Source of the DNA: Leisingera caerulea DSM 24564
Lineage (GTDB): Bacteria > Pseudomonadota > Alphaproteobacteria > Rhodobacterales > Rhodobacteraceae
NCBI RefSeq assembly: GCF_000473325.1
Contig: NZ_KI421513.1
Location: forward strand, 1,621,217 to 1,685,216
Length of the DNA stretch: 64,000 bases
Direction: 5' to 3'
Part shown: positions 39,604 through 49,480 of the stretch, piece by piece
Layout of the letters: each line of letters starts with the position of its first letter
How positions within the stretch are numbered: position 1 is the first letter of the stretch
Program-made: the position numbers and the translations under genes
The notes under the pieces: generated by a model
The model's database searches: none
Seen by the model: the letters and a program-made list of their open reading frames with translations, nothing else
Told to the model about the DNA's origin: nothing

Positions 39604-40392
39604 TTGCCGGAGTCTCTTTCCCTTTCCCACCGCGAAATGGAGCTTGTTGACGCCTTGCGCCGTCTGGGCGGTTCGGCCCGCAGTGCGGAGCTTGCCAGGA
39701 TGCTTGATGTCTCCGAGGAAACGGTGCGCCGCACCATCAAGGCCCTGGACAAGGCGGGTGCTGTGCAGCGCGTGCACGGCGGTGCCTTTCTGGCCGGGCC
39801 GCAAAGTGCCACCAGCTTTGCCCGGCGCATATCCGAGAACCAGAAGGAGAAGGCGCAGATTGCCGCCCGGGTTGCCGCGCATGTCCGCGATGGCATGGCG
39901 CTGTTTCTGGATGTGGGCTCCACCACCGCGTTTGCCGCCGAGGAGCTGCGGCAGAAATCCGGCCTGGTCGTGGTGACCAACTCCATAGGCGCCGCACAGA
40001 CGCTGGCAAACCATAACGGCAACCGGGTGCATTTCCTGGGCGGCGAATTGCAAAGCAATGAGCGCGGCACATTCGGCTTTGTCACCGAACAGCAGGTGCG
40101 CCGCTTTGCGCTGGACCTGGCCATCCTGTCGGCGGACGGGTTTTCCGCCAAGCAGGGGATCCTGTACCACAGCGCAGCTGAGGCGCAGCTCGCGCGCGTT
40201 GTTGCGGAGTGCACCGACCAGCTTGCTGTCGCAATCGCCCATCCCAAGTTTGACGAAACCGCACCGCATTGCGGCCCGTCACCGCGCAGAATCGATCTTT
40301 TGTTCACGGATCAGGCTCCTGGCAAAAAACTGGCTGCTGCGCTGGATGGCTGGGGCGTAAGGACAGACATCGCGCCTGGAAAACAAGGGTGA
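39604..40392 (+). CDS. DeoR-family transcriptional regulator
   Basis: About 262 residues. The N-terminal DeoR helix-turn-helix holds SAELARMLDVSEETVRRTIK, followed by a DeoRC sugar-phosphate-sensor domain with FLDVGSTTAFAAEEL and VTNSIGAAQTLA. No ATG lies before the HTH, so a TTG start is needed: 39604 (AGG 7 bases upstream) or 39586. Family members usually repress sugar or polyol genes. It stands between the serine-cycle terminator and a Na/Pi transporter gene; target unknown. Confidence 0.85.
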   Translation: MPESLSLSHREMELVDALRRLGGSARSAELARMLDVSEETVRRTIKALDKAGAVQRVHGGAFLAGPQSATSFARRISENQKEKAQIAARVAAHVRDGMALFLDVGSTTAFAAEELRQKSGLVVVTNSIGAAQTLANHNGNRVHFLGGELQSNERGTFGFVTEQQVRRFALDLAILSADGFSAKQGILYHSAAEAQLARVVAECTDQLAVAIAHPKFDETAPHCGPSPRRIDLLFTDQAPGKKLAAALDGWGVRTDIAPGKQG

Positions 40393-40545
40393 GTAAACTG
40401 GCTGCAATTCAGGCCGCGGCTCAAGGCTGGAATGCCGGGGCTTTGCGCTTGCACCCGTTGCACCTGTGCCCTGGCTGCGCTGGTACGGCTATCATCCTCC
40501 TTGGGACAGATGTTTCCTTGCCGGGAGAGGCGACTGGAACCTGAT

Positions 40546-42222
40546 ATGGCGATACTGACATTTCTGATCAGCCTCGCGGGCGCGACGATGCTGCTGCTGT
40601 ATGCGGTGCGGATGGTGCGCACCGGTATCGAGCGCAGCTATGGCGCCTCGTTCCAGCGGCTGCTGACCGGGCGGCAGAGCCATCTGCAGGCGGGCCTGAT
40701 GGGGCTGATCCTCGCCATCGTGCTGCAAAGCTCGGCCGCGGTGGCGCTGCTCACATCCGGCTTCGCCGCCAGCGGCTATCTCGCCTTTCCAACCGGGCTG
40801 GCGATCGTGCTGGGCGGCGATCTCGGCTCGGCGCTGATCATCCAGATCCTGTCGTTCAAGCTCGACTGGCTGGTGCCGGTGCTGCTGGCGGCGGGCGGCT
40901 ACCTGTTTGTGAAGACCGAGGCCAAAAAGGCGCGGCAGCTGGGGCGGATCCTGATGGGAGTCGCCTTCATATTGATATCGCTCAGGTTTCTGCGCGAGGC
41001 GATGGATCCGATCCGCGGCAGCGCCTTCCTGCCCGCCATCGCGGGCTACCTCGCGCGCGACTATGTCACCGCCTTTCTGGCGGGCGGCGCGCTGGCCTTT
41101 GTGATGCATTCCTCCGTCGCGGCGATCCTGATGTGCGTCACCCTGGTGCAGATCGGCGCCCTTCCCTTTGCCGCCGGGCTGTCGCTGGTTCTGGGGGCGA
41201 ATTTCGGCTCCGCCTTCATTCCGGTCTGGCTCAGCCGCGGCATGGACCTGCGGGCGCGGCGCATTCCCTATGCCAACCTGGCCCTGCGCGGCACCTGGGC
41301 GGTGCTGTGCCTGTTCGGCGCCAATCTGGCGCTGCGGGTGGGCTGGCTCGGCGATCCGCAGGGCGGCCAGATGCTGGTCAGCGCGCATCTCGCCTTCAAC
41401 GCCGCGCTTTTGCTGCTGGCGCTGCCGCTCTGCACCCCGCTTGGCGGTGTCTTCGCGCGGCTGTTCCCGGACCCGGCGGCGCCCAGGGCGCAGCCGCCGG
41501 GGCGGCCGGTCAGCGCGCTGGAGCAGGGCAGCTACGGCTCGCCCGCGCAGGCCGTGGCCAACCTCAAGCGCGAGCTGCTGCGGATGGCCGACCAGGTGGG
41601 CGCCATGTTCCGCCCGGTGCTGGAGCTGTACGAGGGCGGCAGCAAGGAGCAGATCCGTGCTGTGCAGCAGATGGACGAAGAGGTCAACGCCTGCCTGTCG
41701 GGCATCCGCCAGTATGTGGCGGCGGTTCCGGAGGAGGCGTTCAGCGAGGAGCAGCTGAAGACCGCCCGCAGCCTGATGGAATACGCCATCCGGCTGGAGA
41801 CCGCGGGCGATGTGGTGGCCCGCCGCCTGACGGTGCTGGCCGGCGAGATGCGCAAGAAGGAGCTGCGGTTTTCCCGCGACGGCTGGCTGGAGATCACCCG
41901 CATGCATGAGGCGATCCTGGCCAATATGCAGCTGGCCTCCAACGTGCTGATTTCCGATGACCTGGAGAGCGCGCGGCTGTTGAGCCTGGAGAAGACCGAG
42001 CTGAAGCGGATGGAGCGCGACAGCCGCAAGCGCCACCTGCGGCGGCTGCAGCACGGCGCCCGCGACAGTTTCGACACCTCGGACATCCACCTCGAGACGC
42101 TGCGCGCCTTGCGCGAATTCAACAGCCACATCGCCGCGGTGGCCTATCCGGTGCTCTACCGCAACGGCCAGCTGCTGGAGACCCGCCTGATCGAGGAGAT
42201 GCGGCCGGAAGGAACCGATTAA
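40546..42222 (+). CDS. Na/Pi-cotransporter family protein (NptA/YjbB-like)
   Basis: 558 residues. Two Na/Pi-cotransporter repeats with the QSS signature (AIVLQSSAAVALLTSGF near residue 65; FVMHSSVAAILMCV near residue 187), about eight membrane helices, then a cytoplasmic helical PhoU-like domain from about residue 325. It probably moves phosphate across the inner membrane. Chosen start ATG 40546 gives the membrane start AILTFLISLAGATMLLLYAV; the upstream extension is cysteine-rich and unlikely. Confidence 0.85.
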   Translation: MAILTFLISLAGATMLLLYAVRMVRTGIERSYGASFQRLLTGRQSHLQAGLMGLILAIVLQSSAAVALLTSGFAASGYLAFPTGLAIVLGGDLGSALIIQILSFKLDWLVPVLLAAGGYLFVKTEAKKARQLGRILMGVAFILISLRFLREAMDPIRGSAFLPAIAGYLARDYVTAFLAGGALAFVMHSSVAAILMCVTLVQIGALPFAAGLSLVLGANFGSAFIPVWLSRGMDLRARRIPYANLALRGTWAVLCLFGANLALRVGWLGDPQGGQMLVSAHLAFNAALLLLALPLCTPLGGVFARLFPDPAAPRAQPPGRPVSALEQGSYGSPAQAVANLKRELLRMADQVGAMFRPVLELYEGGSKEQIRAVQQMDEEVNACLSGIRQYVAAVPEEAFSEEQLKTARSLMEYAIRLETAGDVVARRLTVLAGEMRKKELRFSRDGWLEITRMHEAILANMQLASNVLISDDLESARLLSLEKTELKRMERDSRKRHLRRLQHGARDSFDTSDIHLETLRALREFNSHIAAVAYPVLYRNGQLLETRLIEEMRPEGTD

Positions 42223-42261
42223 TGCACGTCCCGGCCTTCTATTAAAAGATTTATCACCATC

Positions 42262-43101
42262 ATGACCCCCTTTATCATTGCCATCATTCTGTCAGCGGCG
42301 CTGTTGCATGCGGTGTGGAACGCCATTGTCAAAACTGCGGCCGACCGCACCACCACACTGGGGCTGGTTGCCTTTGGCCACGTCATCCCTGCTTCCGTGA
42401 TGATCGCGGTGCTGCCGCTGCCTTCGGCGGAGAGCTTTGTCTACATCCTGCTCTCCACGGCCGTGCACTTTGGCTATTTTTACATGCTGGGGCGCGCCTA
42501 TCAGCATGGCGACCTGAGCGTCGTCTATCCGATTGCCCGGGGCATCGTGCCGGCGCTGGTGGGCATCTGGGCGATGATCTTCGCCGGGGAGGTGCTGCCG
42601 CTGCAGGCCTGGATCGGGATTGGGGTGATCGCGCTCGGCATCCAGCTTAGCAGCTGGAAAGCGCTGCGCTCCGGCGTGGGGCATGCAGCGCTGGGTTTTG
42701 CCGCCGGGACGGGTTTTTGCATTTCTGTTTATTCGCTGGTCGACGGCATGGGGGTGCGCCTGTCCGGCAACACGCTGAGCTATTGGGCCTGGGGGGCGTT
42801 CCTGCACATCTTCATCGCGGGCTTCATTGCCGTGCGCAAGCGCAAGACCCTGGCGGGGCTGCCAAAAAGCACCTGGGCTTTGGGCATCGCCGGCGGGCTG
42901 GTGTCGATGACAGCCTACGGTCTGGTGCTGTACGCGAAAAACTTTGCCCCGCTGGGGGCGGTGTCTGCGCTGCGGGAAACTTCGGTGATATTTGCGGCGC
43001 TGATCGGTTTTGTCGTTCTGAGGGAAGGCTACTGGATGCGGCGCCTGGGGGCGGCGGTGCTGATGGCTGCCGGCGTGTCGCTGATCGGGATGGCGGTCTA
43101 G
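42262..43101 (+). CDS. EamA/DMT-superfamily transporter
   Basis: 279 residues with ten predicted helices in two EamA halves (LLHAVWNAIVKTAADRTTT near the start; VSALRETSVIFAALIGFVVL in the second half). Probable exporter of a small metabolite; substrate unknown. 39 bases after the Na/Pi gene. Convergent with the kinase gene. Confidence 0.88.
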   Translation: MTPFIIAIILSAALLHAVWNAIVKTAADRTTTLGLVAFGHVIPASVMIAVLPLPSAESFVYILLSTAVHFGYFYMLGRAYQHGDLSVVYPIARGIVPALVGIWAMIFAGEVLPLQAWIGIGVIALGIQLSSWKALRSGVGHAALGFAAGTGFCISVYSLVDGMGVRLSGNTLSYWAWGAFLHIFIAGFIAVRKRKTLAGLPKSTWALGIAGGLVSMTAYGLVLYAKNFAPLGAVSALRETSVIFAALIGFVVLREGYWMRRLGAAVLMAAGVSLIGMAV

Positions 43102-43153
43102 CGCCGGCGCCCGCTTGGCCGTTCATTGCCTGACAGGGCCGCACACTGCGCCG

Positions 43154-46111
43154 TCACGCACTGGCACGGGGCCGCTGCTGGGCCTCTGCCGCTTCAGCCA
43201 GAACTGCGGCAAGAGTGTGCAGCAGCACAGCCTTTTTCACTGGTTTGGCCAGAAAGTGGTCCATGCCGGCGTCCAAACAAGCCTGCCGGTCGCTGGAGAA
43301 GGCATTGGCCGTCAAGGCCACGATCACCGGCTGGGGAATCGGCAGGCTGCGGATTTCCCGGGTGGCGCCAATGCCATCAAGTTCCGGCATGGACATGTCC
43401 ATCAGGATGATGTCCGGCTGCAGCTCCTTGCACATCTCCACAGCCGCGCGGCCGTTCCCGGCCTCTTCCAGATCAACCGGCTGGCCGCGCAGGAATTTAC
43501 GGATCAGCAGCCTGTTGGTCTGATTGTCTTCGGCCAGCAGAACCCGGCAGGGCCCAAGCTGCGGCGGTGCATCCGCAAGCGCCGGTGCCACTTTGCTCAT
43601 CGCCTCGCCGGCCGGCGCCATCTGCAGTTCCAGCCGGAAACAGGAGCCTTGGCCCTGCTGCGATTGCACCGAAATACCGCCCCCCATCCGCTTGGCCAGC
43701 ATGCTGGAAATCGTCAGCCCCAGCCCGGTGCCGCCGAAGGCCTTGGTGGTTGCGGCGTCGGCCTGGGTGAAGCGGTCGAAGATGTGGCTGGCCTGGGCTT
43801 CGGAAATACCGATGCCGCTGTCCTGAACCTCGACCACGAGGCGGCAGGAATCCGCGCCGACCTGCGAGACCCGCACTGCAATTTTGCCTTCGGGCGTGAA
43901 TTTCACCGCATTGCCGATCAGGTTGACCAGGATCTGACGCAGCCGCCCGTCATCACCGTGCAGCCGTACGGGCAGGCCGGCTGCATAGCTGACCTGCATT
44001 GACAGGCCCTTTTCCAGAGCCTTCGGGCGGAACAGATCGGCGGCGCTGTCGATGCAGTCCCGAAGGTTGAAATCCTCCCGGGTGATGGCGAATTTGCCCG
44101 CCTCCAGCCGCGACAGGTCGAGGATGTCATTGATGATTTTCAGCAGCGCCTGCGCCGAGCTGCGGATCGTCTCCACATTCTGCTGGTCGTCGGCAGTCAG
44201 GTCTGCCTCCGCCAGCAGATCGGCCATGCCGATGATACCGTTCATCGGAGTGCGGATTTCGTGGCTCATGTTGGCCAGGAATTCCGATTTGGCACGGTCT
44301 GCGTGTTCGGCTGCCAGCTTGGCCTCGGCCAGTTCACGCTCGCGCTGCTTGCTGCGGGTGATGTCGCGCTCGATGCCGATGATCAGGTCGACCTCGCCGT
44401 CGGCACCAGTCACCGGCACGATGTTGGTGTCAAACCAGACCTCTTCTCCCGACTTGGTGTAGTTGAGCACCTCGTTGTGGTAACGGACCCCGCGTTCCTT
44501 GTGGCGGTTCATTTCCCGGATGACACTGAGGTCGGTGTCGGGCCCGTCCAGAAGGTCCGAGGGGGTGCTGCCGATTGCTTCTTCAGCGGAGTAGCCGGTG
44601 GCCCGCGTAAAGGCGTCGTTGACCCAAAGGATATTGCGCCTGGCATCCGTCAGGATGATGCTGTCGGAGGCATGTTTGGCCACCAGTGACAGGCGGTACA
44701 ATTCCGCCTGCTGTTTCTGGAGCTCCGCATGGGCTTCCTCCAGTGCCCGCTTCCCCTCTTTCAGCTCGGTATTCCGTTCCGACAAGGCCTGGTTGGCGTG
44801 GATCAGCTCCTCGCGCAGGCGGACGTCTTCGGACACATTCCAGTTGACGCCGATCATCCAGTCGCGGCCCTGCGCGTCGGTAAACGGGCTGGCCAGGGCC
44901 CGGATATGCTTGATCGTGCCATCATCCAGCACGATCCGGAACTCAGAGGCAAAATTCGTCTTGGCACGTTCTGCCGCGTCCAGGGATTCGGCAACCCGGT
45001 CCCGGTCCTGCGGGTGCAGCCTGGCGTTCCAGGCGGTGCCCGACAGCGGGCCCTCTTCCCGGGGCACGCCGTACAGCTCATGCATCCGGCTGTCCCAAGT
45101 GACGCGCCTGTTTTCCGCATCGCATTCCCAGATGCCGACTCTGGAGGTCTTGACCGCAATCTCCAGCCGCCGCGAAACAGCTTCCAGTTCCGCTTCCCGG
45201 CGCCGCAGCTGGCCGATCACGGTCTGCCGTGCGGCAGACAGCCTGCCGGCCAGGAAAGTCGGAAAAACAATCAGGGTGCCGGCCGCCAGCAGCACCAGAC
45301 GCAACTGCCACAGATTGCCCGGACGGCTTTGCCAGCCGCCGGCAGGCCGGGCCGCCAGCTGCCAGGATCCAACCGGCAGGTTAATTTCCATCAGCACCGG
45401 GTCGCCGGCGGGAATATCCGCTGACCCAAGAAACTGCTGGCCGGCCGCACCGGTGCCGTCCTTGCCAGTGAGGGCAATTTCCAGCCCGCTATCTGCGCCG
45501 GCCACGCCGGTTTCTGCATAAAGTGTTCCGGTTTCGACAACGGCGGACAGAATGCCCCAGAACTTTCGCTCCTCTTCCGGCCCGGTGAAGATCGGCAGCC
45601 GGTAGATGAAGCCGGTGCCGCCCTGCACCAGGTTCACTGGTCCGGCCAGCACCATTTCACCGCTGTCGCGCACCCTGTGCGCCGCCGCCCGCTGGGCAGC
45701 ATTCCTGGTGTAATCCAGCCCGAGCGCCGGTTCGTTGCCTTTCATCGGGTAAATCAAAGAGACGACCAGTTGCGGGGCAGCAGCAATATGCCGGATCGCG
45801 GTCTGCCCTTTCAAAACCTGTTCCGCAATCTGGCTGAACCGGGATTGCGGCATGTCCGGTTCTGTGGCCAGCATCGCAGCAAGCCCGCGCAGCCTCTGGT
45901 AATCGCCGTTCAGCTGGCCTTCCAGCCGGGACTTGATCAGCCCGGCCTGCTGCTGGATCCGGGCGCGTTCGGATTGGTGGTGGATGGTGTCGTTCTGCCT
46001 TTCGGCATAATACCCGGCGGCGCAGACAACTGCCAAAGCAAGCAAAGCGGGCAGGTAGGTCCGGTTGCTGAGCCTGCGCAGCCAGCCTGCGGAAGTCTTA
46101 TTCAGGGCCAT
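43154..46111 (-). CDS. Hybrid sensor histidine kinase with periplasmic sensor, two PAS domains and receiver
   Basis: 985 residues. TM helices at about 18-36 and 268-290 flank a CHASE-like periplasmic domain. PAS domains at about 315-435 and 470-590 (second with TGYSAEEAIG and GIERDIT). HisKA with His617 in NMSHEIRTPMNG; HATPase_c with NLIGNAVKFTPEG and GGTGLGLTIS; C-terminal receiver from about 860 with VLLAEDNQTNR and phospho-acceptor in ILMDMSMPELDG. No HPt or output gene is adjacent, so the phosphorelay partner is elsewhere. Downstream of the chemoreceptor gene on the same strand. Confidence 0.93.
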   Translation of the reverse strand: MALNKTSAGWLRRLSNRTYLPALLALAVVCAAGYYAERQNDTIHHQSERARIQQQAGLIKSRLEGQLNGDYQRLRGLAAMLATEPDMPQSRFSQIAEQVLKGQTAIRHIAAAPQLVVSLIYPMKGNEPALGLDYTRNAAQRAAAHRVRDSGEMVLAGPVNLVQGGTGFIYRLPIFTGPEEERKFWGILSAVVETGTLYAETGVAGADSGLEIALTGKDGTGAAGQQFLGSADIPAGDPVLMEINLPVGSWQLAARPAGGWQSRPGNLWQLRLVLLAAGTLIVFPTFLAGRLSAARQTVIGQLRRREAELEAVSRRLEIAVKTSRVGIWECDAENRRVTWDSRMHELYGVPREEGPLSGTAWNARLHPQDRDRVAESLDAAERAKTNFASEFRIVLDDGTIKHIRALASPFTDAQGRDWMIGVNWNVSEDVRLREELIHANQALSERNTELKEGKRALEEAHAELQKQQAELYRLSLVAKHASDSIILTDARRNILWVNDAFTRATGYSAEEAIGSTPSDLLDGPDTDLSVIREMNRHKERGVRYHNEVLNYTKSGEEVWFDTNIVPVTGADGEVDLIIGIERDITRSKQRERELAEAKLAAEHADRAKSEFLANMSHEIRTPMNGIIGMADLLAEADLTADDQQNVETIRSSAQALLKIINDILDLSRLEAGKFAITREDFNLRDCIDSAADLFRPKALEKGLSMQVSYAAGLPVRLHGDDGRLRQILVNLIGNAVKFTPEGKIAVRVSQVGADSCRLVVEVQDSGIGISEAQASHIFDRFTQADAATTKAFGGTGLGLTISSMLAKRMGGGISVQSQQGQGSCFRLELQMAPAGEAMSKVAPALADAPPQLGPCRVLLAEDNQTNRLLIRKFLRGQPVDLEEAGNGRAAVEMCKELQPDIILMDMSMPELDGIGATREIRSLPIPQPVIVALTANAFSSDRQACLDAGMDHFLAKPVKKAVLLHTLAAVLAEAAEAQQRPRASA

Positions 46112-46337
46112 CTAGCCACCTTTTGAATTTACGCCAAACTCCTCTGACAGCCGCCGGGCTTTGCGGGTCAGGAGTCCGGTTCTGCTCCAAGATCTCCTTA
46201 AAGTCTGAAAAACTGGTTTTCACAACACCACCTCTTTCAGCGGCGGGCAGGTCATGCCGCGAGGCTGCCGCCGGCCAGGCCGCCGAAACCTGGCACCGCG
46301 TCCGGACCCGAGCCGGTACAGGTGTCTTGGCGCGAAA

Positions 46338-48686
46338 TCAGAAATCCTGCCATTTCGCCAGAGCCGCGGAGCCATGCGCGGCCGGGGCTGCCGCCGGGGC
46401 CTCCGGCAGATCACTCCAGCCCGTGCCATGAGCCGATGGCAGTTCCGGTTCGGAAGGCTGGCGCGGCGGCGGCATCTCCAGCCCGACATTGAACCGCGCC
46501 ACCAGCCCGGCCAGCTTGGACGCGTCGCCGTTGAGCAGCTGGCCGGCCGCGGTCATCTGCTCGACCATGGCCGCATTCTGCTGGGTCACCTGATCCAGCT
46601 GCATCACGCCGGTGTTGATCTCGCCAATGCCTGTCGACTGCTCAGCAGCACCTTCGGCAATGCCCGACACCAGCCCCGAAATGTGGGTGACCTGCGAGAC
46701 GATGCTGTTCAGTGCCTCGCCGGCCTTGCCGACCAGGTCCACGCCCTTGGCCACCTGTTCACCGGAGTTGGAAATCAGCGCCTTGATCTCCATCGCCGCA
46801 TCCGAGGACCGTTGCGCCAGCGCCCGCACTTCGGAGGCAACAACCGCGAAGCCGCGTCCGGCGTCACCGGCACGCGCGGCCTCGACCCCGGCATTCAGCG
46901 CCAGCAGGTTGGTCTGGAAGGCGATATCGTCGATCACAGTGATAATCTGCGAGATGTGGGCCGAGGATTGCTCAATCTCGGTCATTGCAGAGACCGCGTT
47001 CTGAACCACCTGGCCGCTGGATTCGGCCTCATCCCGGGCTTCGTTCATCGAGGTTTCCACCCGGCGCGCACCATCGGCGGCCGCTTTGACGCTGGCGGTC
47101 ATCTGGTCCAGCGCCGCCGCGGTCTGTTCAAGTGTGGCTGCCTGGCTTTCGGTGCGCTGCGACAGGTCGTCTGATGCCTGGCTGATCTCCGAGGTGCCGT
47201 TGCGGATGCTGGTGGTGGCTTCGACAACTTCGCGCACCGTAGCGTTCAGCGTGTTGACCGTCTGATTGAAGTCGAGGCGCAGGCTTTTGTAGGCCTCGGG
47301 GAAAGGCTCATCAATCGTGCTGGAGAAGTCCCCGCTTGCCAGATGCTTCAGACCGTTGCGCAGCTCGCTGACGACATGGTCCTGCTGGCGCTGCAGCTCG
47401 GACCGTTCCTCTTCGGCGATCTGGGCATTCTGAAGATCGGTTTTGAACCCTTCTAATATCCCGGCGATATTGCCGAATTCGTCCCCGTTGCCCTTGCCCG
47501 CGACCGGATGCTCGTAATCCTTGGCCGCGATATGTTCGACGCTCTCGGACAGGGCGGAAACCTTGAGGGCGATGCCGCGGGCCGCCACCCAGGACAGCAG
47601 CGCCACCGCAAGCGCAACGCCAACGGCCTGCAGCATGGCGGCATTGACCAGGCTTTTCTGTGCGGCCAGGGCCTCGGCGCTGTCGACCTCCAGCACAATT
47701 CCCCAGGTCCGGTCGTCCAGGCCGACACGTCCGGCCATCGCCTCAACCGGCTGGCCGGACAGGCCCGGCGTGCCGGAGAACGTGCTTTCCTCGCCATCGA
47801 TTGCAGCATTGATCTGCTGCAGCTGGGGCAGCTGCGACAGGATCTGGTGGCCGCCCGCGCGGCTGGAAGCGGTCAGGGCAACGCCATCGCCGCGCACCAG
47901 ATAAGCCTGGCCGGTCTCCCCCAGCAGCTCGGAATGTGACAGAATCCCGGCGATTTCGCCTACGGGCACGCGCAGGACCAGGGCCCCCATAATCGCGCCC
48001 CTTTTGAAGACCGGCGAGGAAATGAACATGGCCGAGGCGCCGCCGCCCGGCTCATAAGCGGCCATCTTCGAAAGGAACACATCGCCCTGTTCCAGCTCCA
48101 GCGCAGTCCGGAAGGCCTGGCCCAGCCCGCTGTCCTTGTACGCGCCGTCTAAGTAATTCAGCGCGAAATCGGCGTTTTTATGGACTGAATAGACCATGTT
48201 TCCCTGCACATCCAAAAGGTAGGCGTCAAGGAAACCCTGCTCCTCCAGAAAGGTGACAAAGCCGGTGTGGTTCATCTTGTGGCGGATAGACCAGGCGGAT
48301 TTGTCCTTGGCGTCCAGCAGTTTGTAACGTTCGCCAGCGGGGTTGGGGTTGCCGTCGGCGTAGGTGGCGCGCAGGTATCCGCCGGGATCCTCGCCCAGCG
48401 AATAGAAGCCGTTGGAAAAGTCGCGCAGCGCTGTTTCGACGGCTTTGCTGGCGACCAGCGTCCGGGTCTGGGAGCGCAGATCTGCCACCCAGGATTCGAG
48501 TGCTTCCTTCCGTTCCTCCAGCAGCGTTGCATACGCGGCTTCACGGTTGGCTTTCAGCGCTTGCCCGGCTTCCCAGGCAAAGAAAAAGCCCGAGGCAAGG
48601 GTCAGCAGGATTGTCGGCGCGGCGATGGACAGCGGCAGCTTGCGGCCCAGCCGCATATTGCCCCAGAATTTGGACAGTCGGGTCAT
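46338..48686 (-). CDS. Methyl-accepting chemotaxis protein
   Basis: 782 residues from the ATG at 48686. TM at about 17-38, a large periplasmic cache-type ligand domain, a second TM near 355-380, HAMP, a helical linker, and an MCP signalling domain with hairpin tip IDDIAFQTNLLALNAGVEAARAG and EVRALAQRSSDAA. The C-terminus KWQDF resembles the NWETF tether for CheR/CheB. The ligand is unknown. 226 bases upstream of the hybrid kinase gene. Confidence 0.94.
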   Translation of the reverse strand: MTRLSKFWGNMRLGRKLPLSIAAPTILLTLASGFFFAWEAGQALKANREAAYATLLEERKEALESWVADLRSQTRTLVASKAVETALRDFSNGFYSLGEDPGGYLRATYADGNPNPAGERYKLLDAKDKSAWSIRHKMNHTGFVTFLEEQGFLDAYLLDVQGNMVYSVHKNADFALNYLDGAYKDSGLGQAFRTALELEQGDVFLSKMAAYEPGGGASAMFISSPVFKRGAIMGALVLRVPVGEIAGILSHSELLGETGQAYLVRGDGVALTASSRAGGHQILSQLPQLQQINAAIDGEESTFSGTPGLSGQPVEAMAGRVGLDDRTWGIVLEVDSAEALAAQKSLVNAAMLQAVGVALAVALLSWVAARGIALKVSALSESVEHIAAKDYEHPVAGKGNGDEFGNIAGILEGFKTDLQNAQIAEEERSELQRQQDHVVSELRNGLKHLASGDFSSTIDEPFPEAYKSLRLDFNQTVNTLNATVREVVEATTSIRNGTSEISQASDDLSQRTESQAATLEQTAAALDQMTASVKAAADGARRVETSMNEARDEAESSGQVVQNAVSAMTEIEQSSAHISQIITVIDDIAFQTNLLALNAGVEAARAGDAGRGFAVVASEVRALAQRSSDAAMEIKALISNSGEQVAKGVDLVGKAGEALNSIVSQVTHISGLVSGIAEGAAEQSTGIGEINTGVMQLDQVTQQNAAMVEQMTAAGQLLNGDASKLAGLVARFNVGLEMPPPRQPSEPELPSAHGTGWSDLPEAPAAAPAAHGSAALAKWQDF

Positions 48687-48879
48687 TAGAGAGCAGTTCC
48701 CATCAACATTTCGGTCTGCCCGGCAGCCTGAGTGGGGCGGCGGGCGGTGCCAGCTGGGTGGCGCTTGATAGAGAAACACTCAGAGGGATTCGTTTCCGCT
48801 GCGTTAATTTCAGCGGCGGAGCCCCCGATTTGCGGCACCCCGCAGGGGGCCGGGGCGCAAAATAGCCGTTTCAATTCTG

Positions 48880-48896
48880 TTTGCGGCCTTCGCAAA
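48880..48896. promoter_or_regulatory. Inverted repeat TTTGCG-N5-CGCAAA
   Basis: Perfect 6-base arms around GCCTT, about 195 bases upstream of the chemoreceptor gene. In the 472-base gap 48687-49158 I see nothing else that can be supported. Confidence 0.3.
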
Positions 48897-49158
48897 TGCG
48901 GCGAATCGCTGAGGCTCGGCCAAATCCCGCCGTCAGGCGTTCCGGCCGCTGCGAATCTGCGGTGCCGGTTGCGGCGGCGGCGCTGCCAGGCCGGTCACGG
49001 CTGGAAACCGCCCGGAAGGCAGCCGGTGCCGCAAGAAGCGCATAAACCCCCGACTTTCAGGATGCCAAGACTGCCCGCAGCGGCGTGTCATCCCAGAAGT
49101 TGCCGCAACGTCGCGAACTGGGGCGGTAAGCTTGTGAAAGTATTGATGTTTTGGAAGA

Positions 49159-49233
<75 letters not shown>

Positions 49234-49318
49234 GCCGGTGAGGGGGCTTTTAGGCATAAACGCGGAGGGGTGCAAGAGCATTCTGGACGGTTTTTTCGCA
49301 CTAAGTTACAGAAGTTCT

Positions 49319-49474
49319 ATGGCAGAGAAGAAAACACCGAAAAACGACGGATCTGCGGCCTCTCGCGAAGACCGGCTGAAGGCCGCGCTCAAGGCCAACA
49401 TGGCCCGGCGCAAGGCGCAGGCCAAGGCGCGGGCTGAAAAGCAGGACCAGGATACAGGTAAGAGCGGAGAGTAA
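49319..49474 (+). CDS. Small basic protein upstream of murA, unknown
   Basis: 51 residues, rich in Lys, Ala, Arg and Glu (EDRLKAALKANMARRKAQAK), probably a long helix; resembles the short conserved ORFs seen before murA in Rhodobacterales. Start ATG 49319 is chosen over the open frame from 49238, which runs into the tRNA. No clear ribosome site is visible. It ends 6 bases before murA and is probably co-transcribed. Confidence 0.6.
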   Translation: MAEKKTPKNDGSAASREDRLKAALKANMARRKAQAKARAEKQDQDTGKSGE

Positions 49475-49480
49475 GAGCGG

